NCBI GenBank assembly: GCA_963974215.1
Contig: CAXBBL010000009.1
Coordinates: 157,367-221,366, forward strand
Origin: Croceimicrobium sp963974215
GTDB lineage: Bacteria; Bacteroidota; Bacteroidia; Flavobacteriales; Schleiferiaceae
Direction of reading: 5' to 3'
DNA length: 64,000 nucleotides
Under the pieces are notes generated by a model. That model searched no databases. It was not told the DNA's origin and saw only the letters and a program-made list of their open reading frames with translations. Position 1 is the stretch's first letter. Every line of letters starts with the position of its first letter. Below are positions 1 to 8,681 of this stretch, piece after piece. Made by a program: the position numbers and the translations under genes.

Positions 1-368
1 ATCCTAATCAGTTTACCCTTAACCAATTTACAGGTGAGGTGGAAGAGAATTACCCGAGTATTTGGAATAATTTACTCCGACATGTTGTGGTCGGTCTGGA
101 GTTTGCGCCTAGCGAATCTTTTAATATTCAATTTGGCTACAATTTTAGAAAAAGACAAGAGCTAAACTTAGCTACTCGACGCACCGTCGCTGGGTTCTCA
201 GTAGGAGGTGGTGTTAAAATCTATAAATTTTATTTTCACTATAGTCGCAATATGTATCACATTGCGGGAAGTGCGAATCAGGTTACTATACGAACCAATT
301 TCACTTCTTTTAAATCAAAAGAAAAGAAAAAGAGAGCTAGTTCCTCCGGCGAGTTAAGAGAAATATAA
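1..368 (+). CDS. porQ: C-terminal part of type IX secretion protein PorQ
   Basis: The reading frame is open from base 3 with no start codon before the window edge, so the 5' end is missing. The GTG at 39 is internal. The visible last ~120 residues are beta-rich: an RHVV(V)GLEF segment, then FGYNFRKRQEL, then an AGFS-GGG-KIYKF-FHYS strand series. I recognise this as the end of PorQ, an outer-membrane component of the T9SS. Its stop overlaps the start of cmk by one base (TAATG), and porQ-cmk is a recurring Bacteroidota pair, which supports the call. The lysine-rich tail (KEKKKR) follows the last strand. The identity rests on family memory and gene order. Confidence 0.7.
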   Translation, partial: PNQFTLNQFTGEVEENYPSIWNNLLRHVVVGLEFAPSESFNIQFGYNFRKRQELNLATRRTVAGFSVGGGVKIYKFYFHYSRNMYHIAGSANQVTIRTNFTSFKSKEKKKRASSSGELREI

Positions 369-1060
369 TGGCAAAAAGGATAAGCATTGCAATTGATGGC
401 TATTCATCTACGGGTAAAAGTACTATGGCTAAGGCGCTGGCTAGAAAACTCGGTTATCGCTACATAGATACTGGTGCTATGTATAGAGGAATTACTTATT
501 CTGCTCAAGAGCGCGGTATTATTTCCTCCTCCATTGCCATAGATGCGCTGGTAGAAATGCTATCGGACCTGACTTTAGATTTTCGCTATGATGAAAGTGT
601 AGAGCGTTCGGATCTTTTTGTAAATGATATCAATGTAGAACCCTTTATTCGTAAGAATAAAGTTGCCAGTTGGGTAAGTAAGGTGGCAGAAATATCGGAA
701 GTTCGCCGCTATTTAGTGGAAGCTCAGCGGAAAATGGCTGATGTAGGTGGGGTAGTGATGGATGGAAGGGATATTGCTTCGGTTGTATTACCCCAAGCAG
801 AGCTGAAAATATTTATGACCGCCAGTCCTGAGATTAGAGCGCAAAGACGTTTTCAAGAGTTGCAGGAGAAAGATAGTAAGGAGGCGGTAAGTCTTGAGGA
901 TGTTGCCGAAAACCTGCGTGAAAGAGATTATTTAGACACGCATCGCGAAGATTCCCCTTTGGTGCAAACTGAGGATGCGCGCTTACTTGATAATAGTAAT
1001 ATCAATATGGACGAGCAGCTAGAAATTGCTCTAAATTGGGCTAAAGAAGCGGGCGCTTAA
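368..1060 (+). CDS. cmk: (d)CMP kinase
   Basis: Cytosolic kinase that phosphorylates CMP/dCMP with ATP in pyrimidine nucleotide salvage. The P-loop GYSSTGKST lies at residues 11-19, followed by YIDTGAMYRG (32-41), the NMP-binding segment, and DGRDIA at 132-137, all typical of bacterial cytidylate kinases. The 230-aa length is normal. The start is fixed by translational coupling: its ATG overlaps the porQ stop by one base. The 3' end overlaps the convergent ACBP gene by three bases through a shared TTAA, so there is no room for a terminator between them. Confidence 0.96.
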   Translation: MAKRISIAIDGYSSTGKSTMAKALARKLGYRYIDTGAMYRGITYSAQERGIISSSIAIDALVEMLSDLTLDFRYDESVERSDLFVNDINVEPFIRKNKVASWVSKVAEISEVRRYLVEAQRKMADVGGVVMDGRDIASVVLPQAELKIFMTASPEIRAQRRFQELQEKDSKEAVSLEDVAENLRERDYLDTHREDSPLVQTEDARLLDNSNINMDEQLEIALNWAKEAGA

Positions 1061-1347
1061 GAGTCGCTTTCCTCTTTATCAAGCTTGGCTTTTAATTCTT
1101 TGATAGTTTGGATATAACGTTGCATTGCTTCAACTTTTGGCATGCCTTGTAGTCTATTCCAAGCATCATGCTTAAAGGTTTGCACTACGTTACTAGACTC
1201 GGTCGGTCGGGGTCCTTCTAAATCCCCTACTGTGGCTTGCTTGAAATAAGCATAAGCAATTAACATATCGTCAGCACCCTGTGGAGGAAGGTCATTACCA
1301 ATCTTCACATATTTATCAAACTCACCTTGTAAATCTGCTGCTCTCAT
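1057..1347 (-). CDS. Acyl-CoA-binding protein (ACBP)
   Basis: A 96-aa four-helix acyl-CoA carrier of the ACBP fold. Hallmarks seen are the YAYFKQATVGD motif, GPRP, and KHDAWNRLQGMPKVEAMQRYI, which carry the conserved Tyr, Lys and Trp that line the acyl-CoA site. It probably buffers long-chain acyl-CoA in the cytosol. It is the most downstream gene of the leftward lipid run, six bases after psd, which fits a role close to phospholipid synthesis. It ends tail-to-tail with cmk. Confidence 0.93.
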   Translation of the reverse strand: MRAADLQGEFDKYVKIGNDLPPQGADDMLIAYAYFKQATVGDLEGPRPTESSNVVQTFKHDAWNRLQGMPKVEAMQRYIQTIKELKAKLDKEESDS

Positions 1348-1353
1348 CGCGTA

Positions 1354-2013
1354 TTATTTTAATTCCGCTAAAACTTGTTCGCCGCCTCGGGCTTTATCGC
1401 CAATCTTTACTAGAATATTAGCATCTAAAGGTAACACTACATCTACTCTAGAGCCAAATCTAATAAATCCACTGTCAGTTCCTTGCAAAGCTAGGTCACC
1501 TTTTTTAGCATAGTTAATAATGCGGCGGGCTAAGGCTCCTGCAATTTGTTTATGCATTACTTCAACCCCTTGGCTGTTCTCAACTACTACGGCGGTTCTT
1601 TCGTTTAAAGTACTACTTTTTGGATGCCAGGCCACCAAGAAGGCACCGGGGTGATATTGTGAATATTTAACCTTCCCCGAAATAGGGTAGCGGTTTACAT
1701 GCACATTTAGTGGGGACATGAAAATACTAATTTGCAGCATTTTTCGCTTGAAATACTCGGTCTCTTCAATTTCTTCAATCGCTACTATTTTGCCATCTGC
1801 CGGAGCAATAACTTTTCCTTCTTCAGGCTGCGTATAGCGCTTGGGGTTGCGGAAAAACTGCAGAACGAGTATGTAAATGATAAGGCTAATTACCAGAATA
1901 ATATTCTGCACTATTTCATTAGCAATAAAGGAGAAACTAATAAAGTTAATAGCGGACAGACCAATCAAAAACTGCAGTAAAATTCGTTTGCCTTCTTTGT
2001 GTAAGCGGATCAT
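1354..2013 (-). CDS. psd: Phosphatidylserine decarboxylase (short form)
   Basis: Makes phosphatidylethanolamine by decarboxylating phosphatidylserine at the inner membrane. At 219 aa it is the short proenzyme form. Two hydrophobic segments lie near residues 14-55, followed by the catalytic domain. The self-cleavage site is the Gly-Ser in FIRFGSRVDVV (Ser about residue 188), where the serine becomes the pyruvoyl group. HVNRYPISG and the upstream ADGKI motif are also typical. It sits one base downstream of cdsA, so the CDP-diacylglycerol and decarboxylation steps are probably co-transcribed. Confidence 0.95.
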   Translation of the reverse strand: MIRLHKEGKRILLQFLIGLSAINFISFSFIANEIVQNIILVISLIIYILVLQFFRNPKRYTQPEEGKVIAPADGKIVAIEEIEETEYFKRKMLQISIFMSPLNVHVNRYPISGKVKYSQYHPGAFLVAWHPKSSTLNERTAVVVENSQGVEVMHKQIAGALARRIINYAKKGDLALQGTDSGFIRFGSRVDVVLPLDANILVKIGDKARGGEQVLAELK

Positions 2014-2014
2014 A

Positions 2015-2833
2015 TTATAAATGTTGGGTCAATTCAATAAACAAATAAGCCAAGGGCATTGCAAATAGTAAGCTATCAATGCGGTCTAAAATTCCCCCAT
2101 GACCGGGCATAAAGTTGCCGCTATCTTTTAAGTCATGCGAACGCTTTAGAGCTGACTCAAATAGGTCGCCAAAAGTACTGCTTATAACTACGATAAAACC
2201 AAGTAGCAACCATTGCCAAGTACTAATTAGGTCCACTCCGCTAAATTGGTCTAAAAGGTAGGCACTAAGTAAGGCGAAGAAAAGCCCACCGATAAAACCT
2301 TCCCAGGTTTTTTTGGGAGAAATTTTCGGCATCATTTTGTTTTTCCCCAGAAAGCGACCCACCAAGTAGGCAAAGCTATCAAAGGACCAAATCATAATAA
2401 AGATACCAGCTAAAAGCCAAGGTTCTTTGGCGAGTAGGGCTAGACTTAAAAGAGGCGGAATAATATAAACCAGTCCAACAATATGATGGAAAAGCTGACT
2501 TAAACCTTCATCTTTTTGATCGAAGGCTAATAAACATAAATTTACTAGCATCAGGCTTAAGCCTAGAATAAGTGCGAGGTATAAGCGGGTTTCAGAAATC
2601 ACTTCCCCTGGGAAATTACCAAAGAGATAGAGGCTTAATACTAAAATGGCAATAGCAAAGGAGGCCGATCTAACGCTAACACCGCTAGGCTTGAAAAGCT
2701 GCCATTCAATTAAGGCAAAAGAACCTAATAAAGTAGCTAATAGTAAACCGCCCCAACTTAAATAAAAGGTGGAGACTAATATTAGGGCTACATAAACACT
2801 ACCGCTAGCCGCTCTGATAAGCAAATTCCGCAT
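2015..2833 (-). CDS. cdsA: Phosphatidate cytidylyltransferase
   Basis: Integral membrane enzyme that makes CDP-diacylglycerol from phosphatidate and CTP, the entry point to phospholipid synthesis. It has about eight hydrophobic segments and the CDP-DAG synthase C-terminal signature: GDLFESALKRSHDLKDSG followed by the PGHGGILDRIDS stretch with its paired aspartates. At 272 aa it has the usual length. It lies between LUD and psd with 1-base gaps, so it belongs to a tight leftward operon. Confidence 0.96.
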   Translation of the reverse strand: MRNLLIRAASGSVYVALILVSTFYLSWGGLLLATLLGSFALIEWQLFKPSGVSVRSASFAIAILVLSLYLFGNFPGEVISETRLYLALILGLSLMLVNLCLLAFDQKDEGLSQLFHHIVGLVYIIPPLLSLALLAKEPWLLAGIFIMIWSFDSFAYLVGRFLGKNKMMPKISPKKTWEGFIGGLFFALLSAYLLDQFSGVDLISTWQWLLLGFIVVISSTFGDLFESALKRSHDLKDSGNFMPGHGGILDRIDSLLFAMPLAYLFIELTQHL

Positions 2834-2834
2834 C

Positions 2835-3479
2835 CTACAACTGATCTTCTAATAGCAAAAGGTAAATTTCCTTACTGCAAATTTTACCTGTATCATTTTC
2901 TTCAATGTCGTCGAGTTTAATCGGACCTTTGATGGTGGTGATTTGCGAGGGAAGATTATCCTGGTATTTCACTCTAATTCCGGCTAAGGCTGTACGCAGC
3001 TTGTCGGTAATTTGGCTAGTACGCGCAATGGTTATAAAAGTTTCAGGTAGTTGTTCTAGGGTTTTCCCTTTGAGCTGATTGGCCGAAAGCATGATACCTC
3101 CGTTAAAGGCGACTAAGTATTCGCACTCGGAGCAAAAGGCATCAGAATCTAAAAAGTCTTCACTTATTTCCACATTCGCTTTACGCAGAATGGAAATGAG
3201 GTTTTCATTTTTACAATATACCTTTCCTAGGCCAGACTCCTCCATGATGAGGCGGATATAGGTATACGCCTCGTTTTCGTCGTCACAATAAAGGAACTTT
3301 CCACCCGAATGGGTAAATCGCTTAACAAAGCCCAAGTCAAAGCCCTCCTCTTCGTCAATAACGAGAGGGGGGCTTTTTTTTACTTCAACTTTTTTATTCG
3401 TTTCATCCTCGGCGGGCTTGCCACTGATTATATCTATGAAACGACCAAATAGTCCTTTTTTCTCTTTAAACTCTGCCAT
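2835..3479 (-). CDS. LUD-domain protein (LutC/YkgG-like)
   Basis: A 214-aa cytosolic protein with a lysine-rich N-terminus followed by a LUD domain (about residues 60-210). Family-like features are LVAFNGGIMLSANQLKG and TIARTSQITDKLRTAL, which resemble the nucleotide/NADH-fold core of LutC relatives. LutB and LutA partners are absent here. It lies between ftsH and cdsA, an arrangement common in Bacteroidota, so a lactate-oxidation role should not be assumed. The function is unknown. Confidence 0.75.
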   Translation of the reverse strand: MAEFKEKKGLFGRFIDIISGKPAEDETNKKVEVKKSPPLVIDEEEGFDLGFVKRFTHSGGKFLYCDDENEAYTYIRLIMEESGLGKVYCKNENLISILRKANVEISEDFLDSDAFCSECEYLVAFNGGIMLSANQLKGKTLEQLPETFITIARTSQITDKLRTALAGIRVKYQDNLPSQITTIKGPIKLDDIEENDTGKICSKEIYLLLLEDQL

Positions 3480-3504
3480 GGCTTAATTAAAGGCAGGAGA
3501 AGAT

Positions 3505-5613
3505 TTAGCTTTCAGAGGTGCTTTCTTCGGGTTTTTCTTCCGCGGCACTTTCTGCTTTTGGCTCTTCTTCGCTCACTTCCTTGGGCTTTTTTATGAAGTT
3601 TTCAGCTTCCATAACTTCGTCTCGCGACTTCCAAGGACGCTTACCAAAAATCTTCTCCAGATTTTCTTTAAAAATAACTTCTTTTTCGAGTAAGAGCTCG
3701 GCCAGTTGAACAAGTTTTTCTTTGTTCTCTGTTAATATTTCTTTGGCTCTAATGTATTGAGCCTCAATAATTTTACTAATCTCTTCATCAATTATACGAG
3801 CAGTTTCTTCACTGTAAGGCTTGGTGAAGCCCATGTCGTTGCCGTTTTGACTGTCGTAATAAGTGATATTTCCAAGCCTTTCATTTAAACCATAAATGGT
3901 TACCATGGCGCGCGCTTGCTTCGTTACTTTCTCTAAATCGCTTAAAGCACCGGTGGAAATTTTATTGAAAATAATTTCTTCGGCAGCCCTTCCGCCTAAA
4001 GCGGCACACATCTCATCTAAAATTTGATCTGTATTAGTAAGCTGTCTTTCTTCCGGTAAATACCAAGCGGCCCCCAAAGATCTTCCTCTAGGAATAATGG
4101 TAACCTTAACCAAAGGCGACGCATGTTCTAATAACCAACTAATGGTAGCATGACCAGCTTCGTGATGGGCGATTTTATTTTTCTCATCGGAAGAAATAAT
4201 TTTATTTTTCTTCTCTAAACCACCGATAATACGGTCTACCGCATCTAGGAAGTCTTGCTGACCAATGGCTTTCTTGTTTTTACGAGCGGCAATTAACGCA
4301 GCTTCATTACAAACATTGGCAATATCAGCACCACTAAAGCCTGGAGTTTGACGCGCAAGGAATTCGCTGTCTAAAGACTCATCGCTTTTAAGTGGACCTA
4401 AGTGTACTTTAAAGATTTCTTTACGCTCTGTTAAGTCGGGTAAATCAACGTAAATCTGACGGTCGAAACGGCCCGCACGCATTAAGGCTTTATCCAAGAT
4501 ATCGGCACGGTTCGTCGCAGCTATCACAATTACGTGTTGGTTGGTACTGAAACCATCCATTTCGGTAAGTAATTGGTTTAGAGTATTTTCTCTTTCATCG
4601 TTTCCGCCCGAGATGGCATTTTTTCCTCTGGCTCTACCAATGGCGTCAATCTCATCTATGAAAATGATAGAAGGGGATTTCTCTTTTGCTTGCTTAAATA
4701 AGTCACGTACGCGAGAGGCACCCACTCCGACAAACATTTCCACAAAATCAGATCCTGATAGGGAGAAAAAGGGCACTTTCGCTTCACCTGCTACTGCTTT
4801 CGCAAGAAGGGTTTTACCAGTTCCGGGAGGGCCAACTAATAAGGCTCCTTTGGGAATTTTACCACCCAAAGAGGTATAGCGTTCCGGCTCCTTTAGAAAT
4901 GACACAATTTCTTCTACCTCTTCTTTGGCACCTTCTAAGCCCGCTACATTTTTGAAAGTGATTTTAACATTGGTGTTTTGGTCGAAAAGCTGTGCTTTGG
5001 ATTTACCAATATTAAAGATTTGTGCACCAGGACCACCACCGCCGCCACTCATACGACGCATGATAAAAATCCAAATACCAATCATTAGTATAAGCGGGAA
5101 GGTCCAAGCAATTACATCGCCCCAAATGTCTTTACGCTCTTCGTGGCTGGCAATAATGCGTTTATCGTCAAGCTCTTCATGACGTTCGTAAAAATCGTCA
5201 AGGTTGTTTTTGTAAGCTTCATAGGGCATTTGGAAGGTATACTGCGGGCCACGCGGGTTGTTGGCTATACCTTTATCCCTTAGTTCTTTATAACGCTCTT
5301 TGTTCTCCAGTGACTCTTCTTTAATGAACACCTGAATTTGGTTACCGTTAATGATCTTTACTTCACTTACATCTTCAGCCAAAAGCATTTGGGTGTAAGA
5401 GGCAAAATCAGTTTTTTCGATACTGCTGCCAAAGCTGCCAATTATTTGAATGGCAATAAAAATTAAAAAGATGGCTAGGTATATCCAGTAAAAATTGAAC
5501 TTCTTTTTAGGGTCATTGGGTCCTCCACCTTGTGGTTTGTCGCCAGAACCTCTTGAGAACTGCTCTTTTAATTTTCGCAGCTGCTCTTTATTTTTATCTT
5601 CTTTCTTTTCCAT
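3505..5613 (-). CDS. ftsH: ATP-dependent zinc metalloprotease FtsH
   Basis: Membrane-anchored AAA+ protease that degrades misfolded membrane proteins and selected regulators. In order: transmembrane segment about 42-62, periplasmic domain, second transmembrane segment about 167-186, glycine-rich linker, Walker A GPPGTGKT (261-268), Walker B IFIDEID (317-323), second region of homology with AATNRADILDKALMRAGRFDRQ, then the zinc site HEAGH (484-488). At 702 aa it is slightly long because of a Lys/Glu-rich C-terminal tail of about 40 residues. It follows rsfS by 21 bases in the same direction. Confidence 0.98.
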   Translation of the reverse strand: MEKKEDKNKEQLRKLKEQFSRGSGDKPQGGGPNDPKKKFNFYWIYLAIFLIFIAIQIIGSFGSSIEKTDFASYTQMLLAEDVSEVKIINGNQIQVFIKEESLENKERYKELRDKGIANNPRGPQYTFQMPYEAYKNNLDDFYERHEELDDKRIIASHEERKDIWGDVIAWTFPLILMIGIWIFIMRRMSGGGGGPGAQIFNIGKSKAQLFDQNTNVKITFKNVAGLEGAKEEVEEIVSFLKEPERYTSLGGKIPKGALLVGPPGTGKTLLAKAVAGEAKVPFFSLSGSDFVEMFVGVGASRVRDLFKQAKEKSPSIIFIDEIDAIGRARGKNAISGGNDERENTLNQLLTEMDGFSTNQHVIVIAATNRADILDKALMRAGRFDRQIYVDLPDLTERKEIFKVHLGPLKSDESLDSEFLARQTPGFSGADIANVCNEAALIAARKNKKAIGQQDFLDAVDRIIGGLEKKNKIISSDEKNKIAHHEAGHATISWLLEHASPLVKVTIIPRGRSLGAAWYLPEERQLTNTDQILDEMCAALGGRAAEEIIFNKISTGALSDLEKVTKQARAMVTIYGLNERLGNITYYDSQNGNDMGFTKPYSEETARIIDEEISKIIEAQYIRAKEILTENKEKLVQLAELLLEKEVIFKENLEKIFGKRPWKSRDEVMEAENFIKKPKEVSEEEPKAESAAEEKPEESTSES

Positions 5614-5634
5614 TTTCGTTCGTGCTCCTTTACT

Positions 5635-5997
5635 CTATTTTTCTTCAATGTGAGTTATTTCACCGTCGCCCCAAAGACTCTCCAAGTCATAAAATTTGCG
5701 CGTTTCAGATTGAAAAACGTGTACTACCGTGTCTACGTAGTCCATTAAAATCCATTCAGAATTTTCTAGACCTTCCACGTGCCATGGTTTTTCGCTTAGT
5801 TCTTCACGTACAACTTTTTCCACCGAATGACTGATGGCTTTAACTTGGGTGTTGGAGTTTCCTTCGCTAATAACAAAGAAAGAGCAGATAGAGTTCTCAA
5901 TATTCCTTAAATCAAGGATGGTTATTCCCTTAGCTTTGAGGTTTTCCATACCCTCAATTATCTTAGAAACTAAGTCGGGAAATTTCGCTTTCGCCAT
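5635..5997 (-). CDS. rsfS: Ribosome silencing factor RsfS
   Basis: A 120-aa RsfS/Iojap-family protein that binds uL14 on the 50S subunit and blocks subunit joining during starvation. Typical features are the ILDLRNIENSICSFFVISEGNSNTQV core and KPWHVEGLENSEWILMDYVDTVVHVFQ, the latter covering the conserved WHxEG and DYxDxVVHxF elements. It is the first gene of the leftward rsfS-ftsH-LUD-cdsA-psd-ACBP run and is divergent from birA. The 5998-6073 gap is the likely promoter region. Confidence 0.96.
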   Translation of the reverse strand: MAKAKFPDLVSKIIEGMENLKAKGITILDLRNIENSICSFFVISEGNSNTQVKAISHSVEKVVREELSEKPWHVEGLENSEWILMDYVDTVVHVFQSETRKFYDLESLWGDGEITHIEEK

Positions 5998-6018
5998 TAA
6001 ATACTTTTATTTTCGTTG

Positions 6019-6045
6019 CAAAATTAAACAATGTAAACTTGGCAA
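6019..6045 (-). promoter_or_regulatory. Possible sigma-A-type promoter of the rsfS operon
   Basis: On the minus strand a TAATTTTG box (6019-6026) matches the Bacteroidota -7 consensus TAnnTTTG. A TTG (6043-6045) lies 16 bases upstream, somewhat closer than the usual ~19. It sits about 20 bases upstream of the rsfS start in a 76-base divergent gap. Weak, pattern-based call. Confidence 0.3.
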
Positions 6046-6073
6046 GCCTACGCTTGCGCCTTTTAATACTATT

Positions 6074-6823
6074 ATGAATACGAAATTGGTCGGAATTAGT
6101 ATTATTCATCTACCTGAAACAGATAGTACCAATAAGGCAATCAAAAACAAATTAAATCAGGAAAAGGTTCCTGAAGGTTTTGTCGTATCTACCGAATACC
6201 AAACACTGGGCCGTGGACAATTTGGCAATAGTTGGGAATCTGAACGGGCACATAACCTGCTTTTTAGCACGGTTTTCTATCCGAAATTCTTAAAGCTTAA
6301 TGAAAGCTATCGCCTTACTATGTCAGTCTGTCTTGCAATTTGTGACTTCCTCGCGGAAATGGATTATAAGGCACAAATAAAATGGCCCAATGATATTTTA
6401 TTGGAAGGGAAAAAGCTATCGGGTACTTTATTGGAAAGTTCTTTAAACTCGCGCAATTTTGAATATTGTGTGGTGGGAATTGGCCTAAATGTAAACCAAA
6501 TTTCTTTTGAAAATAGTAGTGCTGTTTCGCTTAGGCAGATAAGTGAAAAGGAATATTCGCTTTCTGAATTATATCCGAAGCTATTTAGTCACTTAAATAG
6601 AAGGTACCTAGCTTTGAAACAAGGTGGACAAGCTTTGCAGCAAAGAGATTTTAATCAACGACTTTATGGCAACCAGCAAAGTGTACCGATAATTTGGCAG
6701 GATAAGGAGCACTGGGTTCATTGCCGCGGAGTAGACCCCCAAGGGAATCTACTGGTAGAATTTAAGGATGGATCCTTTCAGCTATTCCGACATAAGGAAA
6801 TTAGCTTTCAATTGAAAAGCTAG
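6074..6823 (+). CDS. birA: Biotin-[acetyl-CoA-carboxylase] ligase
   Basis: Activates biotin as biotinyl-AMP and attaches it to carboxylase carrier domains. From the ATG at 6074 the protein has 249 aa. GRGQFGNSW (46-54) is the biotinyl-AMP loop, KWPNDI (103-108) and GIGLNVN (135-141) form the rest of the active site. There is no N-terminal helix-turn-helix, so this is a ligase-only form with no repressor function. The same frame is open further upstream to 5834, but that stretch is antisense to rsfS and does not resemble the family, so I reject the longer start. Confidence 0.93.
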   Translation: MNTKLVGISIIHLPETDSTNKAIKNKLNQEKVPEGFVVSTEYQTLGRGQFGNSWESERAHNLLFSTVFYPKFLKLNESYRLTMSVCLAICDFLAEMDYKAQIKWPNDILLEGKKLSGTLLESSLNSRNFEYCVVGIGLNVNQISFENSSAVSLRQISEKEYSLSELYPKLFSHLNRRYLALKQGGQALQQRDFNQRLYGNQQSVPIIWQDKEHWVHCRGVDPQGNLLVEFKDGSFQLFRHKEISFQLKS

Positions 6824-6855
6824 GAGAGTAAGCTAGGGCAGCGGCTAGAATTATA

Positions 6856-7049
6856 GACCAGAGTTTGGCGTAAAATTGTAGTCTCAGGTTTTCACTTGTA
6901 TTAAAAAAAAAAACACTGATAAGCCCATGCAGAAAAGCGTTTTTCTGCGCCTTAGCTCTTTGCAAAAGGCCGCTATTGTCTCAGCGCATCAGCTTAAAGT
7001 CCATTGTTTATCAGAGGTCTGAGGCCTACTTTTACATCGAACTCACCTT
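6856..7049 (+). mobile_element. Miniature inverted-repeat element, copy A
   Basis: A 194-bp element with diverged terminal inverted repeats. The left end has GAGTTTGGCGTAAAATT, and the right end read on the minus strand begins AAGGTGAGTTCGATGTAAAA. The flanking bases ATA (6853-6855 and 7050-7052) look like a 3-bp target duplication. The right half matches copies B and C (AAAGC-TTTT-GCGCC, CCGCTATTG, TCAGAGGTCTGAGGCC). The right end abuts the SRPBCC stop codon. The empty site would also have given a stop at that codon, so insertion preserved the gene. Confidence 0.75.
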
Positions 7050-7434
7050 ATAGCTTAGCGGTGGCATTGGCTAAATCCTCAATAAATTTTTTCAGAGGAC
7101 GCTCAACCATCATTTTCATCATCGGGTTAAATTTGCCTGCAAAGTCATAATGCACTTGACTGCCTTCTTCATTTGCTTCAACCATACAAGCTAAAGTGAA
7201 ATCTAATTTAGAGCTTGCGGCTTTAAATTTCATCATGGAAGGAACCGTTTTTTCGTCTACTAAAAGGCGAACATCGGGCATACCTTTTAAACCAAAAACA
7301 AAGGTGTTTTCGTCTGCTTCAAAACGCTCAACCGAAGCTGGCATAAAAAGCTTCATGTTTTCTAAGTTGTCGAAAAGGGCAAAAAGCTCTTCTGGACTTT
7401 TATTTACTTGAACTTTTTCGGATGAGAATTCCAT
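7048..7434 (-). CDS. SRPBCC-family (START-like) protein
   Basis: A 128-aa single-domain protein of the SRPBCC/polyketide-cyclase fold. It has the N-terminal VNKSPEELFALFDNLENMKLFMP strand-helix start, a central antiparallel sheet, and a long C-terminal helix (PMMKMMVERPLKKFIEDLANATA). The fold makes a hydrophobic pocket, but no substrate can be read from the sequence. It is immediately downstream of pyrE (1-base gap), an association common in Bacteroidota. Its stop codon coincides with the end of mobile element A. Confidence 0.8.
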   Translation of the reverse strand: MEFSSEKVQVNKSPEELFALFDNLENMKLFMPASVERFEADENTFVFGLKGMPDVRLLVDEKTVPSMMKFKAASSKLDFTLACMVEANEEGSQVHYDFAGKFNPMMKMMVERPLKKFIEDLANATAKL

Positions 7435-7435
7435 A

Positions 7436-8077
7436 TTAAATTTTCCAGTTAGCTGGGTCTTTTCTCCAGCTGATTAATGTATCAAAACTTGCCTGATCTA
7501 TGGCGCCACTTTCTTGTAATTGACTAATCAGGTGTGGATAATCGCTAAGCGTATGTAAATTACAATTTGCTGTAGCAAAATTTTCCTCAGCAATGCGGAA
7601 GGCATAAGTGAAAAGGGCGACCATGCCCATTACTTCTGCTCCACTATTTTTTAAGACCTCTACGACCTTTAAACTACTACCACCCGTGCTAATAAGGTCT
7701 TCTATAACCACCACTTTGCTGTTTGATTTTAGGTCGCCTTCAATTTGATTTTGGCGGCCGTGTTTCTTCGGTTCGGGGCGAACATAAACCATGGGAAGGT
7801 TTAGCTCATCTGCTACTAAAGCGCCTATAGCAATCGCTCCAGTAGCAACGCCAACAATATACTCCACCTCGGGGTATAGTTTTTTTACGGCTTCAGCTAA
7901 TTGTAGTTTTAAGAAATTTCTCAAATGCGGATGACTGAGTGTCACGCGGTTATCGCAATAAATTGGTGATTTCCAACCAGAGGCCCAAGTGAAGGGATCT
8001 TCGGGTTGTAGTTTTATTGCCTTAATTTGCAAAAGCTCAGTGGCCGTTTTGCGAGCGGTTTGTGCATCTAAAATCAT
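7436..8077 (-). CDS. pyrE: Orotate phosphoribosyltransferase
   Basis: Joins orotate and PRPP to make OMP in de novo pyrimidine synthesis. The PRPP-binding motif VVVIEDLISTGGSS and the catalytic RPEPKKHGRQNQIEG loop are intact. I place the start at the ATG at 8077 (213 aa), giving MILDAQTARKTATELLQI, the normal family N-terminus. The in-frame ATG at 8101 would add eight residues and overlap the divergent NUDIX gene. With the two starts only seven bases apart, promoters for the pair must lie inside the opposing coding sequences. Confidence 0.93.
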   Translation of the reverse strand: MILDAQTARKTATELLQIKAIKLQPEDPFTWASGWKSPIYCDNRVTLSHPHLRNFLKLQLAEAVKKLYPEVEYIVGVATGAIAIGALVADELNLPMVYVRPEPKKHGRQNQIEGDLKSNSKVVVIEDLISTGGSSLKVVEVLKNSGAEVMGMVALFTYAFRIAEENFATANCNLHTLSDYPHLISQLQESGAIDQASFDTLISWRKDPANWKI

Positions 8078-8084
8078 GGGCCAA

Positions 8085-8681
8085 ATGTATAAAGTTTTCA
8101 TTAAGGAAAGTCTATTAATTCTTAGCGATACGCCTAAAGAAGGAGCGATAAACTATTTAGGAACGGAGCAGTTGCGAAACTTAGTTAAAAGCATGGCTTC
8201 TAGCGAGAATAGCAGCGTTTACATCTGGTCTTTTGATCTGCCGAAAATGTGGCAGTCTTTTAAATCTTTGTTTCGAATTATTGACGCTGCCGGTGGTGCT
8301 ATAAAAAGTCCTGAAGGAGATTTACTTATGATTTATCGCTATGGACATTGGGATCTGCCGAAAGGGAAAATAGAAGTAGGCGAAAGCAAAGAAGAAGGCG
8401 CGATTCGCGAAGTGATGGAAGAATGCGGCGTAGACGAACCTGAGATAATTGGCGTTTTACCCACTACTTACCACTACTACGAATTAGAGGGCGAGCCGAT
8501 TTTGAAACGCAGCTTCTGGTTCGCGATGGAGCTGGATAAAAGCACGCCGCTAAAGCCTCAATTAGAAGAAGATATTTCTCAGGTAATTTGGTGTGATTCG
8601 GCTAAAGTGGAGGAGCTAAAAGACCAATCTTATGGTAATATCCGTTTAGTTTTAGAAGCCTTGGAGCAAGGCGAATGGTAA
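8085..8681 (+). CDS. NUDIX hydrolase
   Basis: A 198-aa protein with a complete Nudix box: G-KIEVG-E-SKEEGAI-RE-VM-EE-C-GV, within about residues 99-121. It is expected to cleave a nucleoside diphosphate linked to another moiety; the substrate cannot be read. I use the ATG at 8085 (MYKVFIKESLLIL), which matches Flavobacteriia relatives starting MYKVFVN. An ATG nine bases upstream (8076) is an alternative, while the open frame back to 7989 is antisense to pyrE. It converges on coaD, with the two stop codons adjacent. Confidence 0.88.
   Translation: MYKVFIKESLLILSDTPKEGAINYLGTEQLRNLVKSMASSENSSVYIWSFDLPKMWQSFKSLFRIIDAAGGAIKSPEGDLLMIYRYGHWDLPKGKIEVGESKEEGAIREVMEECGVDEPEIIGVLPTTYHYYELEGEPILKRSFWFAMELDKSTPLKPQLEEDISQVIWCDSAKVEELKDQSYGNIRLVLEALEQGEW

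Noticed and set aside
2835..3479. Lactate utilisation operon suggested by the LUD protein
   Set aside because: LutA and LutB are absent and the gene lies in a lipid/protease operon, so a lactate role is not supported.
4541..5182. Open frames opposite ftsH
   Set aside because: They mirror the conserved AAA and membrane regions of ftsH and have no family features or coupled starts.
5834..6073. Long N-terminal extension of birA
   Set aside because: It is antisense to rsfS and bears no resemblance to BirA or a DNA-binding domain; the ATG at 6074 gives the normal protein.
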